Shown here: positions 25,236 through 34,578 of the stretch, one piece after another
How positions within the stretch are numbered: the first letter of the stretch is position 1
How the letters are laid out: each line of letters begins with the position of its first letter
NCBI RefSeq assembly: GCF_007991515.1
Contig: NZ_BJYM01000020.1
Location: 31,543-95,542, forward strand
DNA length: 64,000 nucleotides
Reading direction: 5' to 3'
Source: Oceanobacillus sojae
GTDB lineage: Bacteria > Bacillota > Bacilli > Bacillales > Amphibacillaceae
Position numbers and translations under genes: made by a program
The notes under the pieces: model-generated
Told to the model about the DNA's origin: nothing
The model's database searches: none
The model's input: only the letters and a program-made list of their open reading frames with translations

Positions 25236-26189
25236 ATGGACGTTTTAAGTGTTGGAGAAACAATGGTTCTATTTTCTCCTAAGACAAATGGACAATTGCG
25301 ATATGCAAATGACTTTTCAGCAAGAATTGCTGGTGCAGAAACGAATACATTAATAGGCTTAGCAAAGCTTGGGCACAAGACCAGCTGGATCAGCAGAGTA
25401 GGAAACGATGAACTTGGTGCAAAAATTGTAAGCGCTGTAAGAGGGGAAGGAGTTGACACAACGCATGTAAAACACGATAAGGAAGCAGCTACCGGGCTTT
25501 TCCTGAAAGAAAAAACAAATGCACAAACAAGCTCAATTTTTTATTATAGAAAAGACTCCGCTGCCAGTAAAATGACTTCAGAGGATATTGAAAACATAGA
25601 TGTTTCTGATACAAAGTACCTCTATATAACAGGGATTACTCCTGCGTTGAGCAAATCCTGTGAAGAGATGATTTTTGCACTTCTGCATAAGGCAAAGAAA
25701 GAAAAAGTAACAGTTGTTTTTGATCCAAATATAAGGAAAAAATTACTCGATAAAAACAATGGTGTAGAACTGATAAAGAAGATAATCGGCTTATCTGATA
25801 TTGTGCTTCCAGGAAAGTCAGAAGGTGATTTTTTATTTGATACAACCGATGCAGCAGAAATTAGCAAGTACTGTAGAAATCTTGGAGCTGGGGCAGTGGT
25901 AGTCAAACTTGGGGAAAAGGGAGCTTACTATGAAAATAAAGATCAAAATGGATTTGTGGGTGCCTATTCCGTTCCTTATGTTATGGACCCTGTTGGTGCA
26001 GGAGATGGTTTTGCAGCAGGATTGTTATCAGGATTATTGGATGAGTTAGCTTGGAAGGATGCTGTGAAACGGGCCTGTGCTATGGGAGCTTTGGTAACTC
26101 AGGTTGATGGCGATATCGAAGGTCTGCCAACTCAAGATCAGCTACAGGCATTTATGGAATCAGACAATCAGGATGATGTAAATCGATAA
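25236..26189 (+). CDS. kdgK: 2-keto-3-deoxygluconate/galactonate kinase (PfkB family)
   Basis: A 317-residue ribokinase-fold sugar kinase. It begins DVLSVGETMVLFSP, has the PfkB first signature (AGAETNTLIGLAKLGHKTSWISRVGNDELG), and the second signature DPVGAGDGFAAGLLSG with the catalytic Asp. It should phosphorylate 2-keto-3-deoxy-sugar acids to the 6-phosphate. Its neighbours (KDPG aldolase and galactonate dehydratase) suggest use on 2-keto-3-deoxy-galactonate, a role done in E. coli by the unrelated DgoK. It begins directly after the regulator stop codon, so expression is coupled. Confidence 0.9.
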   Translation: MDVLSVGETMVLFSPKTNGQLRYANDFSARIAGAETNTLIGLAKLGHKTSWISRVGNDELGAKIVSAVRGEGVDTTHVKHDKEAATGLFLKEKTNAQTSSIFYYRKDSAASKMTSEDIENIDVSDTKYLYITGITPALSKSCEEMIFALLHKAKKEKVTVVFDPNIRKKLLDKNNGVELIKKIIGLSDIVLPGKSEGDFLFDTTDAAEISKYCRNLGAGAVVVKLGEKGAYYENKDQNGFVGAYSVPYVMDPVGAGDGFAAGLLSGLLDELAWKDAVKRACAMGALVTQVDGDIEGLPTQDQLQAFMESDNQDDVNR

Positions 26190-26200
26190 GGAGGGTTTTT

Positions 26201-26830
26201 TTGAATACACTTGAAGCTATTTATCTGCATAAAATTATTGCGATTATCCGTGGAGCGAAGAAAGAAGATTTGTTGCAAATTGGAGCAGCTTTAAAAGAGG
26301 GAGGTGTCCGTCTTATTGAGGTGACATTAAATTCTCCAGGCGCAATAGAAGGAATTAAACAGTTGAAGGAAGCATTTGGAGAAGAAATGAGGGTTGGTGC
26401 CGGGACGGTTCTAGATCCGGAGTCTGCTAAAGGAGCCATAGATGCAGGTGCGGATTTTATTTTATCGCCAACAGTAAGTAAAGAAACAATAAAAATAACA
26501 AAACGCTATGGGAAAGTGAGTATTCCCGGAGCTTTTACGCCGACAGAAATATTGACAGCTTACGAAGAAGGAGCAGATTTAGTAAAGGTCTTTCCCGCAA
26601 GTATTGGAGCATCCTATATTAAGGATATACGTGGGCCTCTTTCTCATATTCCATTAGTTCCAACTGGGGGAGTAGGTCTGGATAATATTGTTGACTTCCA
26701 AAAGGCTGGAGCAGCAGCATTTGGAATTGGAAGCTCACTGGTAAATACAAAGAAAGACTTCGATGAAGCATACTTGTCAAAATTAACAGAAAATGCACGG
26801 GCATTTGTTCAGGCAGTTTCTGTTGAGTAG
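26201..26830 (+). CDS. kdgA: 2-keto-3-deoxy-6-phosphogluconate/galactonate aldolase
   Basis: Class I aldolase of the KDPG family, 209 residues. The conserved segments are IAIIRG, GVRLIEVTLNSPGA, GAGTVLDPESA, SPTVS, and ADLVKVFPAS with the Schiff-base lysine at 129, then VPTGGV. It cleaves the phosphorylated keto-deoxy acid to pyruvate and glyceraldehyde 3-phosphate. Translation starts at TTG 26201 behind GGAGG. Sequence alone does not separate the gluco and galacto epimers; the dgoD neighbour favours galacto. Confidence 0.9.
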   Translation: MNTLEAIYLHKIIAIIRGAKKEDLLQIGAALKEGGVRLIEVTLNSPGAIEGIKQLKEAFGEEMRVGAGTVLDPESAKGAIDAGADFILSPTVSKETIKITKRYGKVSIPGAFTPTEILTAYEEGADLVKVFPASIGASYIKDIRGPLSHIPLVPTGGVGLDNIVDFQKAGAAAFGIGSSLVNTKKDFDEAYLSKLTENARAFVQAVSVE

Positions 26831-26880
26831 ATAAAAATCTTTTGATTTTAAGAATTTAATAAAAAAAGATGATAAAAGCT

Positions 26881-28029
26881 ATGAAAATTACAAACTATGA
26901 ATTATTCCAGGTACAGCCAAGATGGTTATTTTTAAAGATAGAGACGGATGAAGGAATAACTGGATGGGGAGAGCCGGTTATTGAAGGACGAGCTGCTACC
27001 GTAAAAGCTGCAGTTATTGAACTGATGGAGTATTTAATAGGGAAAGATCCATTGCAGATAGAAGATCATTGGAATGTAATGTATCGTGGTGGATTTTATC
27101 GTGGTGGACCTATTTTAATGAGTGCTATTTCAGGTATTGACCAGGCACTTTGGGATATTAAAGGGAAATATTTAAACGTACCAATCCATCAGCTGCTTGG
27201 AGGAAAGGCAAGAGAATCTATTAAAGTATACTCCTGGATTGGCGGGGACCGTCCATCTGACGTTGGAGCAGCTGCTAAGGAAGTAGTTGATAAAGGATTT
27301 ACAGCTATTAAAATGAACGGTACCGATGAACTGCAATACATTGACTCTTATGAAAAGATAGATCGTGTATTAGCTAATGTTTCAGCTATTCGTGATGCAG
27401 TAGGTCCTTATATCGGAATAGGAATTGATTTTCATGGACGTGTTCATAAACCGATGGCAAAGGTATTGGCAAAAGAGCTGGAACAATTCCGCCCAATGTT
27501 TATTGAAGAACCTGTTTTACCAGAAAATAATGAAGCATTACGTGATATTGCCAATCATACAGTAATTCCGATAGCAACAGGGGAAAGAATGTATTCTAAA
27601 TGGGATTTTAAAAATCTGTTAAAGGATGGATATGTGGATATTATCCAGCCGGATTTATCTCATGCCGGGGGAATTACAGAAAACAAAAAAATCTTATCCA
27701 TGGCAGAAGCATTTGATGTAGCTGCTGCTCCACATTGTCCTTTAGGTCCAATTGCCTTGGCAGCTTGCCTACAGGTAGATGCGACATGTCATAATGCATT
27801 TATTCAGGAGCAAAGCCTGGGTATTCATTATAATCAGGGCTCTGACTTACTGGATTATTTAAAAGATGACAGCGTATTCAAATATAAGGATGGATATGTT
27901 GATATTCCAGATCGTCCAGGTTTAGGAATTGCAATCAATGAGGAGCATGTTCGTGAGATGGCTAAAAAAGGGCATAATTGGAGAAATCCGGTTTGGCGTC
28001 ATAGAGATACTAGTGTTGCTGAGTGGTAA
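26881..28029 (+). CDS. dgoD: D-galactonate dehydratase
   Basis: The 382-residue protein matches E. coli DgoD in length and closely in sequence from MKIT through [45 protein letters not shown] and the C-terminal [14 protein letters not shown]. As an enolase-superfamily enzyme it uses Mg2+ (ligands in the GIDFHG, FIEEPV and ATGERM strands) and a catalytic His in APHCPLGP. It dehydrates D-galactonate to 2-keto-3-deoxy-galactonate. An in-frame ATG at 26869 would add four residues, but neither start has a good ribosome site; I follow the family start. Confidence 0.94.
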   Translation: MKITNYELFQVQPRWLFLKIETDEGITGWGEPVIEGRAATVKAAVIELMEYLIGKDPLQIEDHWNVMYRGGFYRGGPILMSAISGIDQALWDIKGKYLNVPIHQLLGGKARESIKVYSWIGGDRPSDVGAAAKEVVDKGFTAIKMNGTDELQYIDSYEKIDRVLANVSAIRDAVGPYIGIGIDFHGRVHKPMAKVLAKELEQFRPMFIEEPVLPENNEALRDIANHTVIPIATGERMYSKWDFKNLLKDGYVDIIQPDLSHAGGITENKKILSMAEAFDVAAAPHCPLGPIALAACLQVDATCHNAFIQEQSLGIHYNQGSDLLDYLKDDSVFKYKDGYVDIPDRPGLGIAINEEHVREMAKKGHNWRNPVWRHRDTSVAEW

Positions 28030-28056
28030 GAAGCAGATAGAGAAGGAGGAAAATAA

Positions 28057-29414
28057 ATGTCTTCAACTGGTTTAATATTAATAACAATTTTGGGTATAGC
28101 CGTCCTATTGTATTTAATTATGCATTCAAAAATGCAGGCGTTCCTGGCTCTATTAATTGCCAGTATCCTCATCGGCCTTTTCACAGGAATGGAACCAGCT
28201 TTCCTGTTGGAAGTAATAGAAGTTGGGATGGGGGAACTCTGGGATTTATAGCAATCGTAGTTGGACTTGGTGCCATGTTCGGGGAAGTACTCAGAGCATC
28301 CGGAGGTGCAGAGCGTCTTGCGTTTACCCTGGTTGATAAATTTGGTGAAAAACGTGCACAATGGGCACTTGGATTAACCGGATTTATTGTAGCTATTCCG
28401 GTATTTTTAGATGTTGCCCTTGTTATTCTGATTCCTATTCTTTATAGTTTGGCAATACGTACGCGTAAATCGTTACTTTACTATGGAATCCCGCTTCTGG
28501 CAGGCTTGGCAGTAGCACATAGTTTTATTCCTCCTACACCTGGTCCGATTGCGGTAGCATCTGTATTAGGCGTTGATTTAGGATGGATGATGCTATTTGG
28601 TGTTATTGCCGGGATACCAGCAATGATTGTAGCTGGACCAATATTCGGGCGTTATATTGGAAATAAAATTCATGTTGATGTTCCTGAACATATTAAAGAG
28701 GAAGAAGAGAGAAAGAAAGCAAATAATGAGGAAGGTAAACTGCTTCCTAGCTTTGGAATGATTTGCTTCTTAATCTTGTCCCCATTAGTATTAATCCTAT
28801 TTAACACAACTGGAGGTATCTTGCTGAAAGAAGGCATTTTTAAAGAAGTTGTAACATTTATTGGCCATCCATTTGTTGCTTTAATAATTGCAACATTACT
28901 TTCAATGTACTTTCTCGGTAAACGCCGTGGTGTCACAAAAAATGAAATGCAATCAATGACAACTAAAGCACTTGAGCCTGCAGGTATTGTTATTTTAATT
29001 ACCGGGGCGGGAGGTGTCTTCAAAGAAGTGCTGATTGAAAGCGGAGTCGGCGATGCTATGGGAGAATTAATGGCTTCTTCCGGTTTCCCCTTAGTGCTGC
29101 TTGCTTTTTTGATTTCTACTTTTGTCCGCGTAGCTCAAGGTTCAGCAACAGTAGCAATGATTACAGCAGCAGGATTGATTTCTCCTATTCTTGACATGAC
29201 TGAGCTTTCTCAGCCAATGCTGGCGCTTATTGCTATTTCAATCGCCTGTGGAGCAACTGTCTTATCTCATGTAAATGATTCTGGCTTCTGGCTTGTAAAC
29301 CGGTTATTTGCGATGACAGAAAAAGATACCCTTAAATCATGGACAGTTATGGAAACCATTATTGGTTTAGTTGGATTTTTTGTGGTATTTGGATTAAGCT
29401 TTTTCATATCATAA
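28057..29414 (+). pseudogene. GntP-family sugar-acid permease with a single-base frameshift
   Basis: The frame from ATG 28057 encodes a normal GntP N-terminus up to EVGMG, then reads into TAG at 28249. The next frame resumes at once with FIAIVVGLGAMFGE and runs to 29414. Adding one G to the five-G run at 28230-28234 restores a GntP permease of ~453 residues, so one base is missing in a homopolymer. GGAGG precedes the start. It ends the galactonate operon and would import galactonate or gluconate. A sequencing error, a true inactivating mutation, or slippage at the G-run are all possible; the remainder of the gene is intact. Confidence 0.85.
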
Positions 29415-29446
29415 TACATGTAGAAATAAAAGATTATCATTATAGG

Positions 29447-29483
29447 GTACTCTCCTTAAAGATCCGGAGAGTACTTTTATTTT
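29447..29483 (+). terminator. Intrinsic terminator of the galactonate operon
   Basis: GTACTCTCC (29447-29455) and GGAGAGTAC (29466-29474) pair perfectly and are followed by TTTTATTTT. Confidence 0.9.
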
Positions 29484-29571
29484 AATACTTACAAAGTCTA
29501 AGCTATAATTGCATTATAACCGGAATTTTTAAATTATTAATATTAGGTGTCTTTAAAAGGGGAAATGAAAG

Positions 29572-30489
29572 ATGAGTAGTAAAGCAATTTTAAAAGAATT
29601 TGGATTTAATGTCGCTGAAGAACAAAAAAGCATTTATCCATTTTCTCCAGTCTATAAGCTTCATAATTATATAATCAAGAAAACGCAATACCCATTGGAA
29701 AGAGCACGAAATCTCGTCAGATATACTACGTACTTAAAAGAAAAAGGTATACCCGTCGTCACTCCAGTTAACGTAAACACCTGCAATCCAAAACAAATAG
29801 ATGATGCATGCTATATTTGTTACCCGTTTATAAATGGAAGCAATTATCAGGGAACAGAGAAAGAAATTATCCGGGCAGGAGAGCTTCTTGGCCGTATACA
29901 TGCGCTTTCCTCTTCTAAAAATACGTTTGGTTTAAGCGAATATGATGTTTTTGATTTTTATCATCATGAAGTGGATAATGATATGCAAAAGATTAGCAAC
30001 TTTGTCAGCAGCTATCAAGTCAACATTCCTATTCAGAAGTTGAAAGAGTTATTACATATGGCAGTGGAGAATCAGGAAACATTGAAAAATACCTCATTAA
30101 AATGGGTGGAGACACCACATGATTATAAAGCGAATAATCTGGTATTTCAAAATAATCCTGTTCTTATAGATCCTGATAATGCCAAGTGGATTCCGCGCAC
30201 TTTTGATTTAGCATTGGTATTATTATTGTTTCATAATGAATTATCTTCTGCCCCCAACCGTACTTTTACACCAAAAGAATGGAAACTGTTTTTAGAGGGC
30301 TATTCCAAACATCAAACTTTAACCAATGTAGAGATAAAAGCTTGGGAAGAAACAGTATTGCATGTATTTTTGGACGAAGTAATGTGGCTGATGGCCGAAG
30401 TGGAAGAGGATTGGGAAAGGAAAGAGCAAAGAGATCTATTCGTCAGTGTTACAGAAACGCTGTTTCATATAAAAGATTATTCTGTTTAA
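29572..30489 (+). CDS. Aminoglycoside phosphotransferase-like (APH/CotS fold) kinase
   Basis: A protein of 305 residues with a protein-kinase-like APH fold. The catalytic segment is TPHDYKANNLVF (Asp184, Asn189) and the metal-binding Asp200 lies in VLIDPDNAKW. Upstream, IIKKTQYPLERA supplies the probable ATP-binding lysine, and ELLGRIHAL near 105-112 is the family's hinge-helix motif. Such enzymes phosphorylate small molecules such as antibiotics, choline or sugars; the target here is unknown. It is monocistronic or weakly linked to the deaminase 74 bp downstream. Confidence 0.72.
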   Translation: MSSKAILKEFGFNVAEEQKSIYPFSPVYKLHNYIIKKTQYPLERARNLVRYTTYLKEKGIPVVTPVNVNTCNPKQIDDACYICYPFINGSNYQGTEKEIIRAGELLGRIHALSSSKNTFGLSEYDVFDFYHHEVDNDMQKISNFVSSYQVNIPIQKLKELLHMAVENQETLKNTSLKWVETPHDYKANNLVFQNNPVLIDPDNAKWIPRTFDLALVLLLFHNELSSAPNRTFTPKEWKLFLEGYSKHQTLTNVEIKAWEETVLHVFLDEVMWLMAEVEEDWERKEQRDLFVSVTETLFHIKDYSV

Positions 30490-30563
30490 AAGAATAGAAG
30501 TAAGCAGAGGTTCATTAAGCCGCCGTATAGACAATGCAAAAGATTAAAATTGGAGAGATTAAT

Positions 30564-30977
30564 ATGAATATAGAACAGCAGCTATACAATGCTGCAGTAG
30601 ATTTAATTAAAAAAAGATACCCATCTGGCTGGGGTGGTGCAGCAGCCATGTACACAGAATCAGGTCAGATATTAACAAGTGTTGCTCCTGAAGTTATTAA
30701 CGCCTCTACAGAATTATGTATAGAAACAGGAGCAATTTTAGAAGCACATAAGCTTAATACAAAAGTAACCCGTTCCATTTGTGTTGCCAGAGAGGACGAA
30801 AATGCCCCATACCTCATTTTAACGCCATGTGGTGTTTGTCAGGAACGGCTATTTTATTGGGGAGAGGATGTAAAAGCAGCTGTAACAAATCCAGATAATG
30901 AGCTTGAATTTAAAACATTGAAAGAATTGCAGCCTTATCATTGGCTTAAAGCATATGAGAGTGGAAATTTAACTTGA
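30564..30977 (+). CDS. Cytidine deaminase-like zinc hydrolase
   Basis: A small protein of 137 residues with the cytidine-deaminase zinc motifs: CIETGAIL (Cys52, Glu54) and PCGVCQERL (Cys89, Cys92). The Cys-x-Glu arrangement is that of cytidine and blasticidin S deaminases. The N-terminal GWGGAAAMYTESGQILTSV fits the substrate strand. ATG 30564 is preceded by GGAGAG; the longer frame would include that site. Specificity (cytidine, blasticidin S or another aminopyrimidine) is not decidable. Confidence 0.8.
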   Translation: MNIEQQLYNAAVDLIKKRYPSGWGGAAAMYTESGQILTSVAPEVINASTELCIETGAILEAHKLNTKVTRSICVAREDENAPYLILTPCGVCQERLFYWGEDVKAAVTNPDNELEFKTLKELQPYHWLKAYESGNLT

Positions 30978-30985
30978 AGAGAATA

Positions 30986-31027
30986 AAAAGAACGGCCAAA
31001 TACAACATGTATCAGCCGTTCTTTTTT
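30986..31027. terminator. Bidirectional terminator between deaminase and MFS genes
   Basis: AAAAGAACGGC pairs with GCCGTTCTTTT. Each side is flanked by A/T runs, so it can end both convergent genes. Confidence 0.88.
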
Positions 31028-31033
31028 ACAAAA

Positions 31034-32227
31034 TTATTCATAAGCCTTTTCAGCAGATCTGAATAAAGACTTATCTTCCATTTTATGCGTAACAAACATC
31101 AATATCACTCCAAAGAAAATCATCCCGCCGGCGACAAAAGTGATTTGTCTGAATGAAAATTGATTCGTCAGCAGAAGACTTCCAAGGGTTGCCCCAATCG
31201 AGTTTGCCAGGTTGAACACCGATGCAGCAATTGTTCCTGATAAAGCTGGAGCTTCCGTTGCTGCCAGGATAATCTTTGCATTTAATATCGGTGTTGTTCC
31301 AAATGTGCCAGCTCCAAATAAGAAGCAGGCAACATACGTGAAGAATGGGTTCGCAAGCAGGAAAGTGAAGCCGATCAGCACGGTGCCTAAAATAGTCATC
31401 GCTACGATTAAGCGCTCTGTCAATACCTCAGGCTGAATGCTTCCAGAAACAAAATTCCCTATCACAGCGCCAAGCCCGAATAAGAATAATCCAATCGTTA
31501 TACTTGTTACATCAAAGCCTGCAATTTCTCTGAGCATCGGCTCTGTGAACGTATATGCTGTAAACACACCGGAAAAGCCTAAAACAATCACGGCAATCAG
31601 CATCCAGACATTTTTATTCTTTACTATAGCCATTTCGTTCTTTAACTTAGGAATTTCTTTTTGCTTGATATCGGGTGTGACAATCATGATTCCAATTAAA
31701 TTGATAATACCCATCAATGCAATAAACCAGAATACGAGTCTCCAATCCAGCATGCCGCCGATGTATGATCCAAAGGGAACTCCAAGCATAATAGCAATAG
31801 TAAGACCTCCCTGCACAGCAGCAATTGCGCTGGTGCGTTTGTGAGGCGGAGAAATATCGACAGCCATACTCATACACAACCCAAAGAATGGTGCGTGCAT
31901 CGTTGCAGAAAGAAGTCTGGATAGAAGTAATATCTCAAATGTAGGAGCTGTGGCAGCCACAATATTACTTATTATAAAAATAGACATGAGTGCGATTAAT
32001 AATGATTTCGGTGAATATTTAACCGTCAGTATCCGAAGCACCGGACCGCAGACAGCGACACTGATGGCGTAGACACTGAGCAATAATCCAGTTGCAGAAA
32101 CTGCTACATCCAGATCAGCAGCAAATTGTGTTAATAAGCCAGTTACAGCATATTCTGTCATCCCGATTGCAAACGTACCAATCATAAATACGGATAAAAT
32201 CATATTACGGGAGAATTTCATTGTCAC
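31034..32227 (-). CDS. MFS transporter of the DHA1 efflux type (AraJ/YdhP-like)
   Basis: A carrier of 397 residues with 12 predicted helices. It has the DHA1 N-terminal pattern MIGTFAIGMTEYAVTGLL, motif C-like AIMLGVPFGSYIGG, and the charged loop DISPPHKRTSAIAAVQGG. The closest named families are AraJ/YdhP-type sugar or drug exporters, but the substrate is open. A GTG at 32227 fits an AAGGAAG ribosome site better than the ATG six bases on. A promoter with a 13-bp dyad over its -10 lies at 32268-32300, so a local repressor (not in this window) is likely. Confidence 0.85.
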   Translation of the reverse strand: MTMKFSRNMILSVFMIGTFAIGMTEYAVTGLLTQFAADLDVAVSATGLLLSVYAISVAVCGPVLRILTVKYSPKSLLIALMSIFIISNIVAATAPTFEILLLSRLLSATMHAPFFGLCMSMAVDISPPHKRTSAIAAVQGGLTIAIMLGVPFGSYIGGMLDWRLVFWFIALMGIINLIGIMIVTPDIKQKEIPKLKNEMAIVKNKNVWMLIAVIVLGFSGVFTAYTFTEPMLREIAGFDVTSITIGLFLFGLGAVIGNFVSGSIQPEVLTERLIVAMTILGTVLIGFTFLLANPFFTYVACFLFGAGTFGTTPILNAKIILAATEAPALSGTIAASVFNLANSIGATLGSLLLTNQFSFRQITFVAGGMIFFGVILMFVTHKMEDKSLFRSAEKAYE

Positions 32228-32267
32228 TATATAACACTTCCTTTCGTTCTAACTAAAAAAACAATAG

Positions 32268-32300
32268 CACTATCATAGTGGAAGAGATGTTCTGTGTCTA
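32268..32300 (-). promoter_or_regulatory. Promoter with operator dyad for the MFS gene
   Basis: On the minus strand: -35 TAGACA, 17-bp spacer, -10 TATGAT. The dyad CACTATGATAGTG (32268-32280) covers the -10 box. The predicted RNA start gives a leader of about 35-40 nt. Confidence 0.55.
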
Positions 32301-32478
32301 GGCATCTGTTTAAGAAAAAGAAAGAAATAATTTTCAGATTAATGGAAGCGTAAATCATTGGTATAGCACGATAACAAGCGGGTTTAAAAAAGACGAAAAA
32401 AAGAGCAAACTAGAAGAAGCAGAGCAGGTTAGAAAATGGTATATTAAAAGTATCTTTTATCTTAAAGGAGGAAAAATA

Positions 32479-33396
32479 ATGACAACGATTACGAAAAATA
32501 TTGTTCCACATCTCTGGTTTGATAAAGAAGCAAAAGAAGCTGTGGCATTCTACACTTCCATTTTTCCTGATTCGCAGATTATCAGTGAAATTGTTTTAAA
32601 GGATACACCATCAGGAGATTGTGATTTGATATCCTTTGATTTATGGGGACAGCGTTTTATGGCAATCAGTGCAGGTCCATATTTTTCAATTAATCCGTCG
32701 ATTTCCTTTATGGTAAATTTTGATCCGGCCCGGGATAAGAATGCATCCAGTCAGATTGAAGAGGTTTGGGAGAAGCTGTCCGATGGCGGGCAGGTACTTA
32801 TGTCGTTTGATGCGTATCCCTTCAGTGAAAAATACGGATGGATACAAGATAAATACGGGCTTTCCTGGCAGCTTATCCTGACCAACCCCGAGGGAGAAGA
32901 AAGACCGCCAATATTACCGTCGATGATGTTCATTGGTGAAAATGTAGGGAAAGCGGAAGAAGCTGTACAATTTTATCAATCTATTTTTAAAAATAGTAAA
33001 CAGGGAGTCGTTGCCCATTATCCGGCAGGGATGGATCCAAACAAAGAGGGAACAGTAATGTTTTCTGATTTTATGCTCGAAAATGTCTGGATGACAGCAA
33101 TGGATAGTGCTCTGAATCATGATTTTCAATTTAATGAAGCTGTTTCTTTACTGGTTAATTGTGAAACGCAGGAAGAAATTGATTATTATTTTGAGCATTT
33201 ATCGGCAGTACCTGAAGCAGAGCAATGTGGCTGGCTAAAGGACAGGTATGGTGTATCCTGGCAAATTTCTCCCAAAGATATGGATGAAATGATGAGTGAG
33301 AATGCAACAACAGAGCAAATTGCCAGAGTTAACAAGGCAATGATGCCAATGAAGAAATTAGATATAGAAACATTGCGAAAGGCATATGAGGGGTAA
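32479..33396 (+). CDS. Two-domain PhnB/VOC-like protein
   Basis: The 305-residue protein contains two PhnB-type (glyoxalase/VOC, 3-dmu-9_3-mt) domains in tandem. Each starts with the pattern KE-AV-FYTSIF and each ends with W-DRYG-SWQ-L/I, once at about residues 5-140 and again at 150-290. Such proteins are widespread and of unknown activity; some act as fosfomycin- or bleomycin-like resistance relatives, but no catalytic set can be assigned. AAAGGAGG lies before the ATG. It is followed 4 bp later by the DUF1801 gene, so the two are co-transcribed. Confidence 0.85.
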   Translation: MTTITKNIVPHLWFDKEAKEAVAFYTSIFPDSQIISEIVLKDTPSGDCDLISFDLWGQRFMAISAGPYFSINPSISFMVNFDPARDKNASSQIEEVWEKLSDGGQVLMSFDAYPFSEKYGWIQDKYGLSWQLILTNPEGEERPPILPSMMFIGENVGKAEEAVQFYQSIFKNSKQGVVAHYPAGMDPNKEGTVMFSDFMLENVWMTAMDSALNHDFQFNEAVSLLVNCETQEEIDYYFEHLSAVPEAEQCGWLKDRYGVSWQISPKDMDEMMSENATTEQIARVNKAMMPMKKLDIETLRKAYEG

Positions 33397-33400
33397 ATAA

Positions 33401-33823
33401 ATGTACAAATTAAAAACAAAAGAAACAGATAACAGTGTCATTGAATTTATTGAACAGGTAGAGCAGCCAAAGAAGCGGGAGGATGCATACCGCCTGCTGG
33501 ATATATTCGCTGAGACAACCGGATTTGAGGCAGCAATGTGGGGCCCGAGTATTATTGGCTTTGGTAAGTATCATTATAAATATGATTCAGGCCATGAGGG
33601 AGACGCACCTTTAGTCGGCTTTTCTCCAAGAAAGGCTAAGATAAGTCTTTACTTTGCAACAGGAGATACAGAGCGTGAACACTTGCTTGAAAAATTTGGT
33701 AAACATACAACAGGTAAGTCCTGCGTCTATATTAATAAAGTGGCAGATATTGATGAAGAGGTATTAAAGGAATTAATTAAGCAGTCTGTGCTTTTTTTAC
33801 AGGAGAGATATCCGGGAAAGTAG
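33401..33823 (+). CDS. DUF1801 domain protein
   Basis: A 140-residue soluble protein with the DUF1801 signature: FAETTGFEAAMWGPSIIGFGKYHYKY, then VGFSPRKAKISLYF and GKHTTGKSCVYINKVADID. The family adopts a small alpha/beta fold and has no settled function. It is tightly linked to the PhnB-like gene and followed by a GNAT gene, a common trio of small stress-linked genes in Bacillaceae. Confidence 0.85.
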   Translation: MYKLKTKETDNSVIEFIEQVEQPKKREDAYRLLDIFAETTGFEAAMWGPSIIGFGKYHYKYDSGHEGDAPLVGFSPRKAKISLYFATGDTEREHLLEKFGKHTTGKSCVYINKVADIDEEVLKELIKQSVLFLQERYPGK

Positions 33824-33890
33824 GGGAAGCGCTATATATACAATCAGAAAAATAGAGCAAAGCCGGAAAGATACTGATTTTTTAACGGAT

Positions 33891-34322
33891 ATGCTATACG
33901 AATCTATATATATCCCGTCTGATAAGCCGCCAAAAGAAGAGCTGCTCCAAGCAGCGTATTTACGTAAATATCATCAAAACTGGGGAAGAACAGGAGATAT
34001 GGCTCTTATTGCAATAAATCAACAGAATCAGGCTGTTGGAGCGGTATGGTGCCGCCTGTTTAACGAAAATGAAAAAGGATATGGCTTTGTCAGTCCTGAT
34101 ATTCCTGAGCTCGGTATTGCAATTGTTGAAAGTGAAAGAGGCAAGGGATTAGGAAAGCAATTATTGATTGAAATAATAAAAGGAGCTAAGAAAGCAGGAT
34201 ACATTGGGCTGTCTCTCAGTGTCGATCTAAAAAATACAGGAGCAATCAGCCTGTATCATCAATTGGGTTTTGAAGATATAGAGATAGAAGGAACATCAAA
34301 AACGATGTTATATTCGTTTTAA
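33891..34322 (+). CDS. GNAT acetyltransferase with doubtful start codon
   Basis: A GNAT domain of 143 residues from the first ATG, with the acetyl-CoA loop GIAIVESERGKGLGKQLL. The frame stays open upstream and continues the expected first beta-strand (YTIRKIEQSRKDTDFLTD), so this ATG truncates the fold. The family start falls on ATA at 33834, 4 nt after AGGGGAAG, where an ATG would be expected. Either ATA is used as a weak start, or an ATG>ATA mutation has crippled the gene. It follows the DUF1801 stop by only a few bases in the extended version. Confidence 0.7.
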   Translation: MLYESIYIPSDKPPKEELLQAAYLRKYHQNWGRTGDMALIAINQQNQAVGAVWCRLFNENEKGYGFVSPDIPELGIAIVESERGKGLGKQLLIEIIKGAKKAGYIGLSLSVDLKNTGAISLYHQLGFEDIEIEGTSKTMLYSF

Positions 34323-34329
34323 TTATAGG

Positions 34330-34378
34330 AAAAGGTCGTGTGAGAAATTGAAAAATTTTTTCATGCGGCTTATTTTTT
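34330..34378 (+). terminator. Weak terminator-like hairpin after the GNAT gene
   Basis: GGTCGTGTGA-GAAATT pairs imperfectly with AATTTTTTCA-TGCGGCT, followed by TATTTTTTG. Confidence 0.45.
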
Positions 34379-34578
34379 GATTCTTTAAAGATGTAGCAAA
34401 TATAATTTTCTTTCTTATATTCACGATGTTTACTATGATTTATTTTTATTGTGAAAATGAATTACATAATTTAGTAACCCAATTTACATAGTTGTATTAT
34501 CTAATAGTAGAGGTAATTATTTCATTGCACTCTATTTTGCTATAAAATATATAATAGCACTAAAGAAGAAAGGAATGT

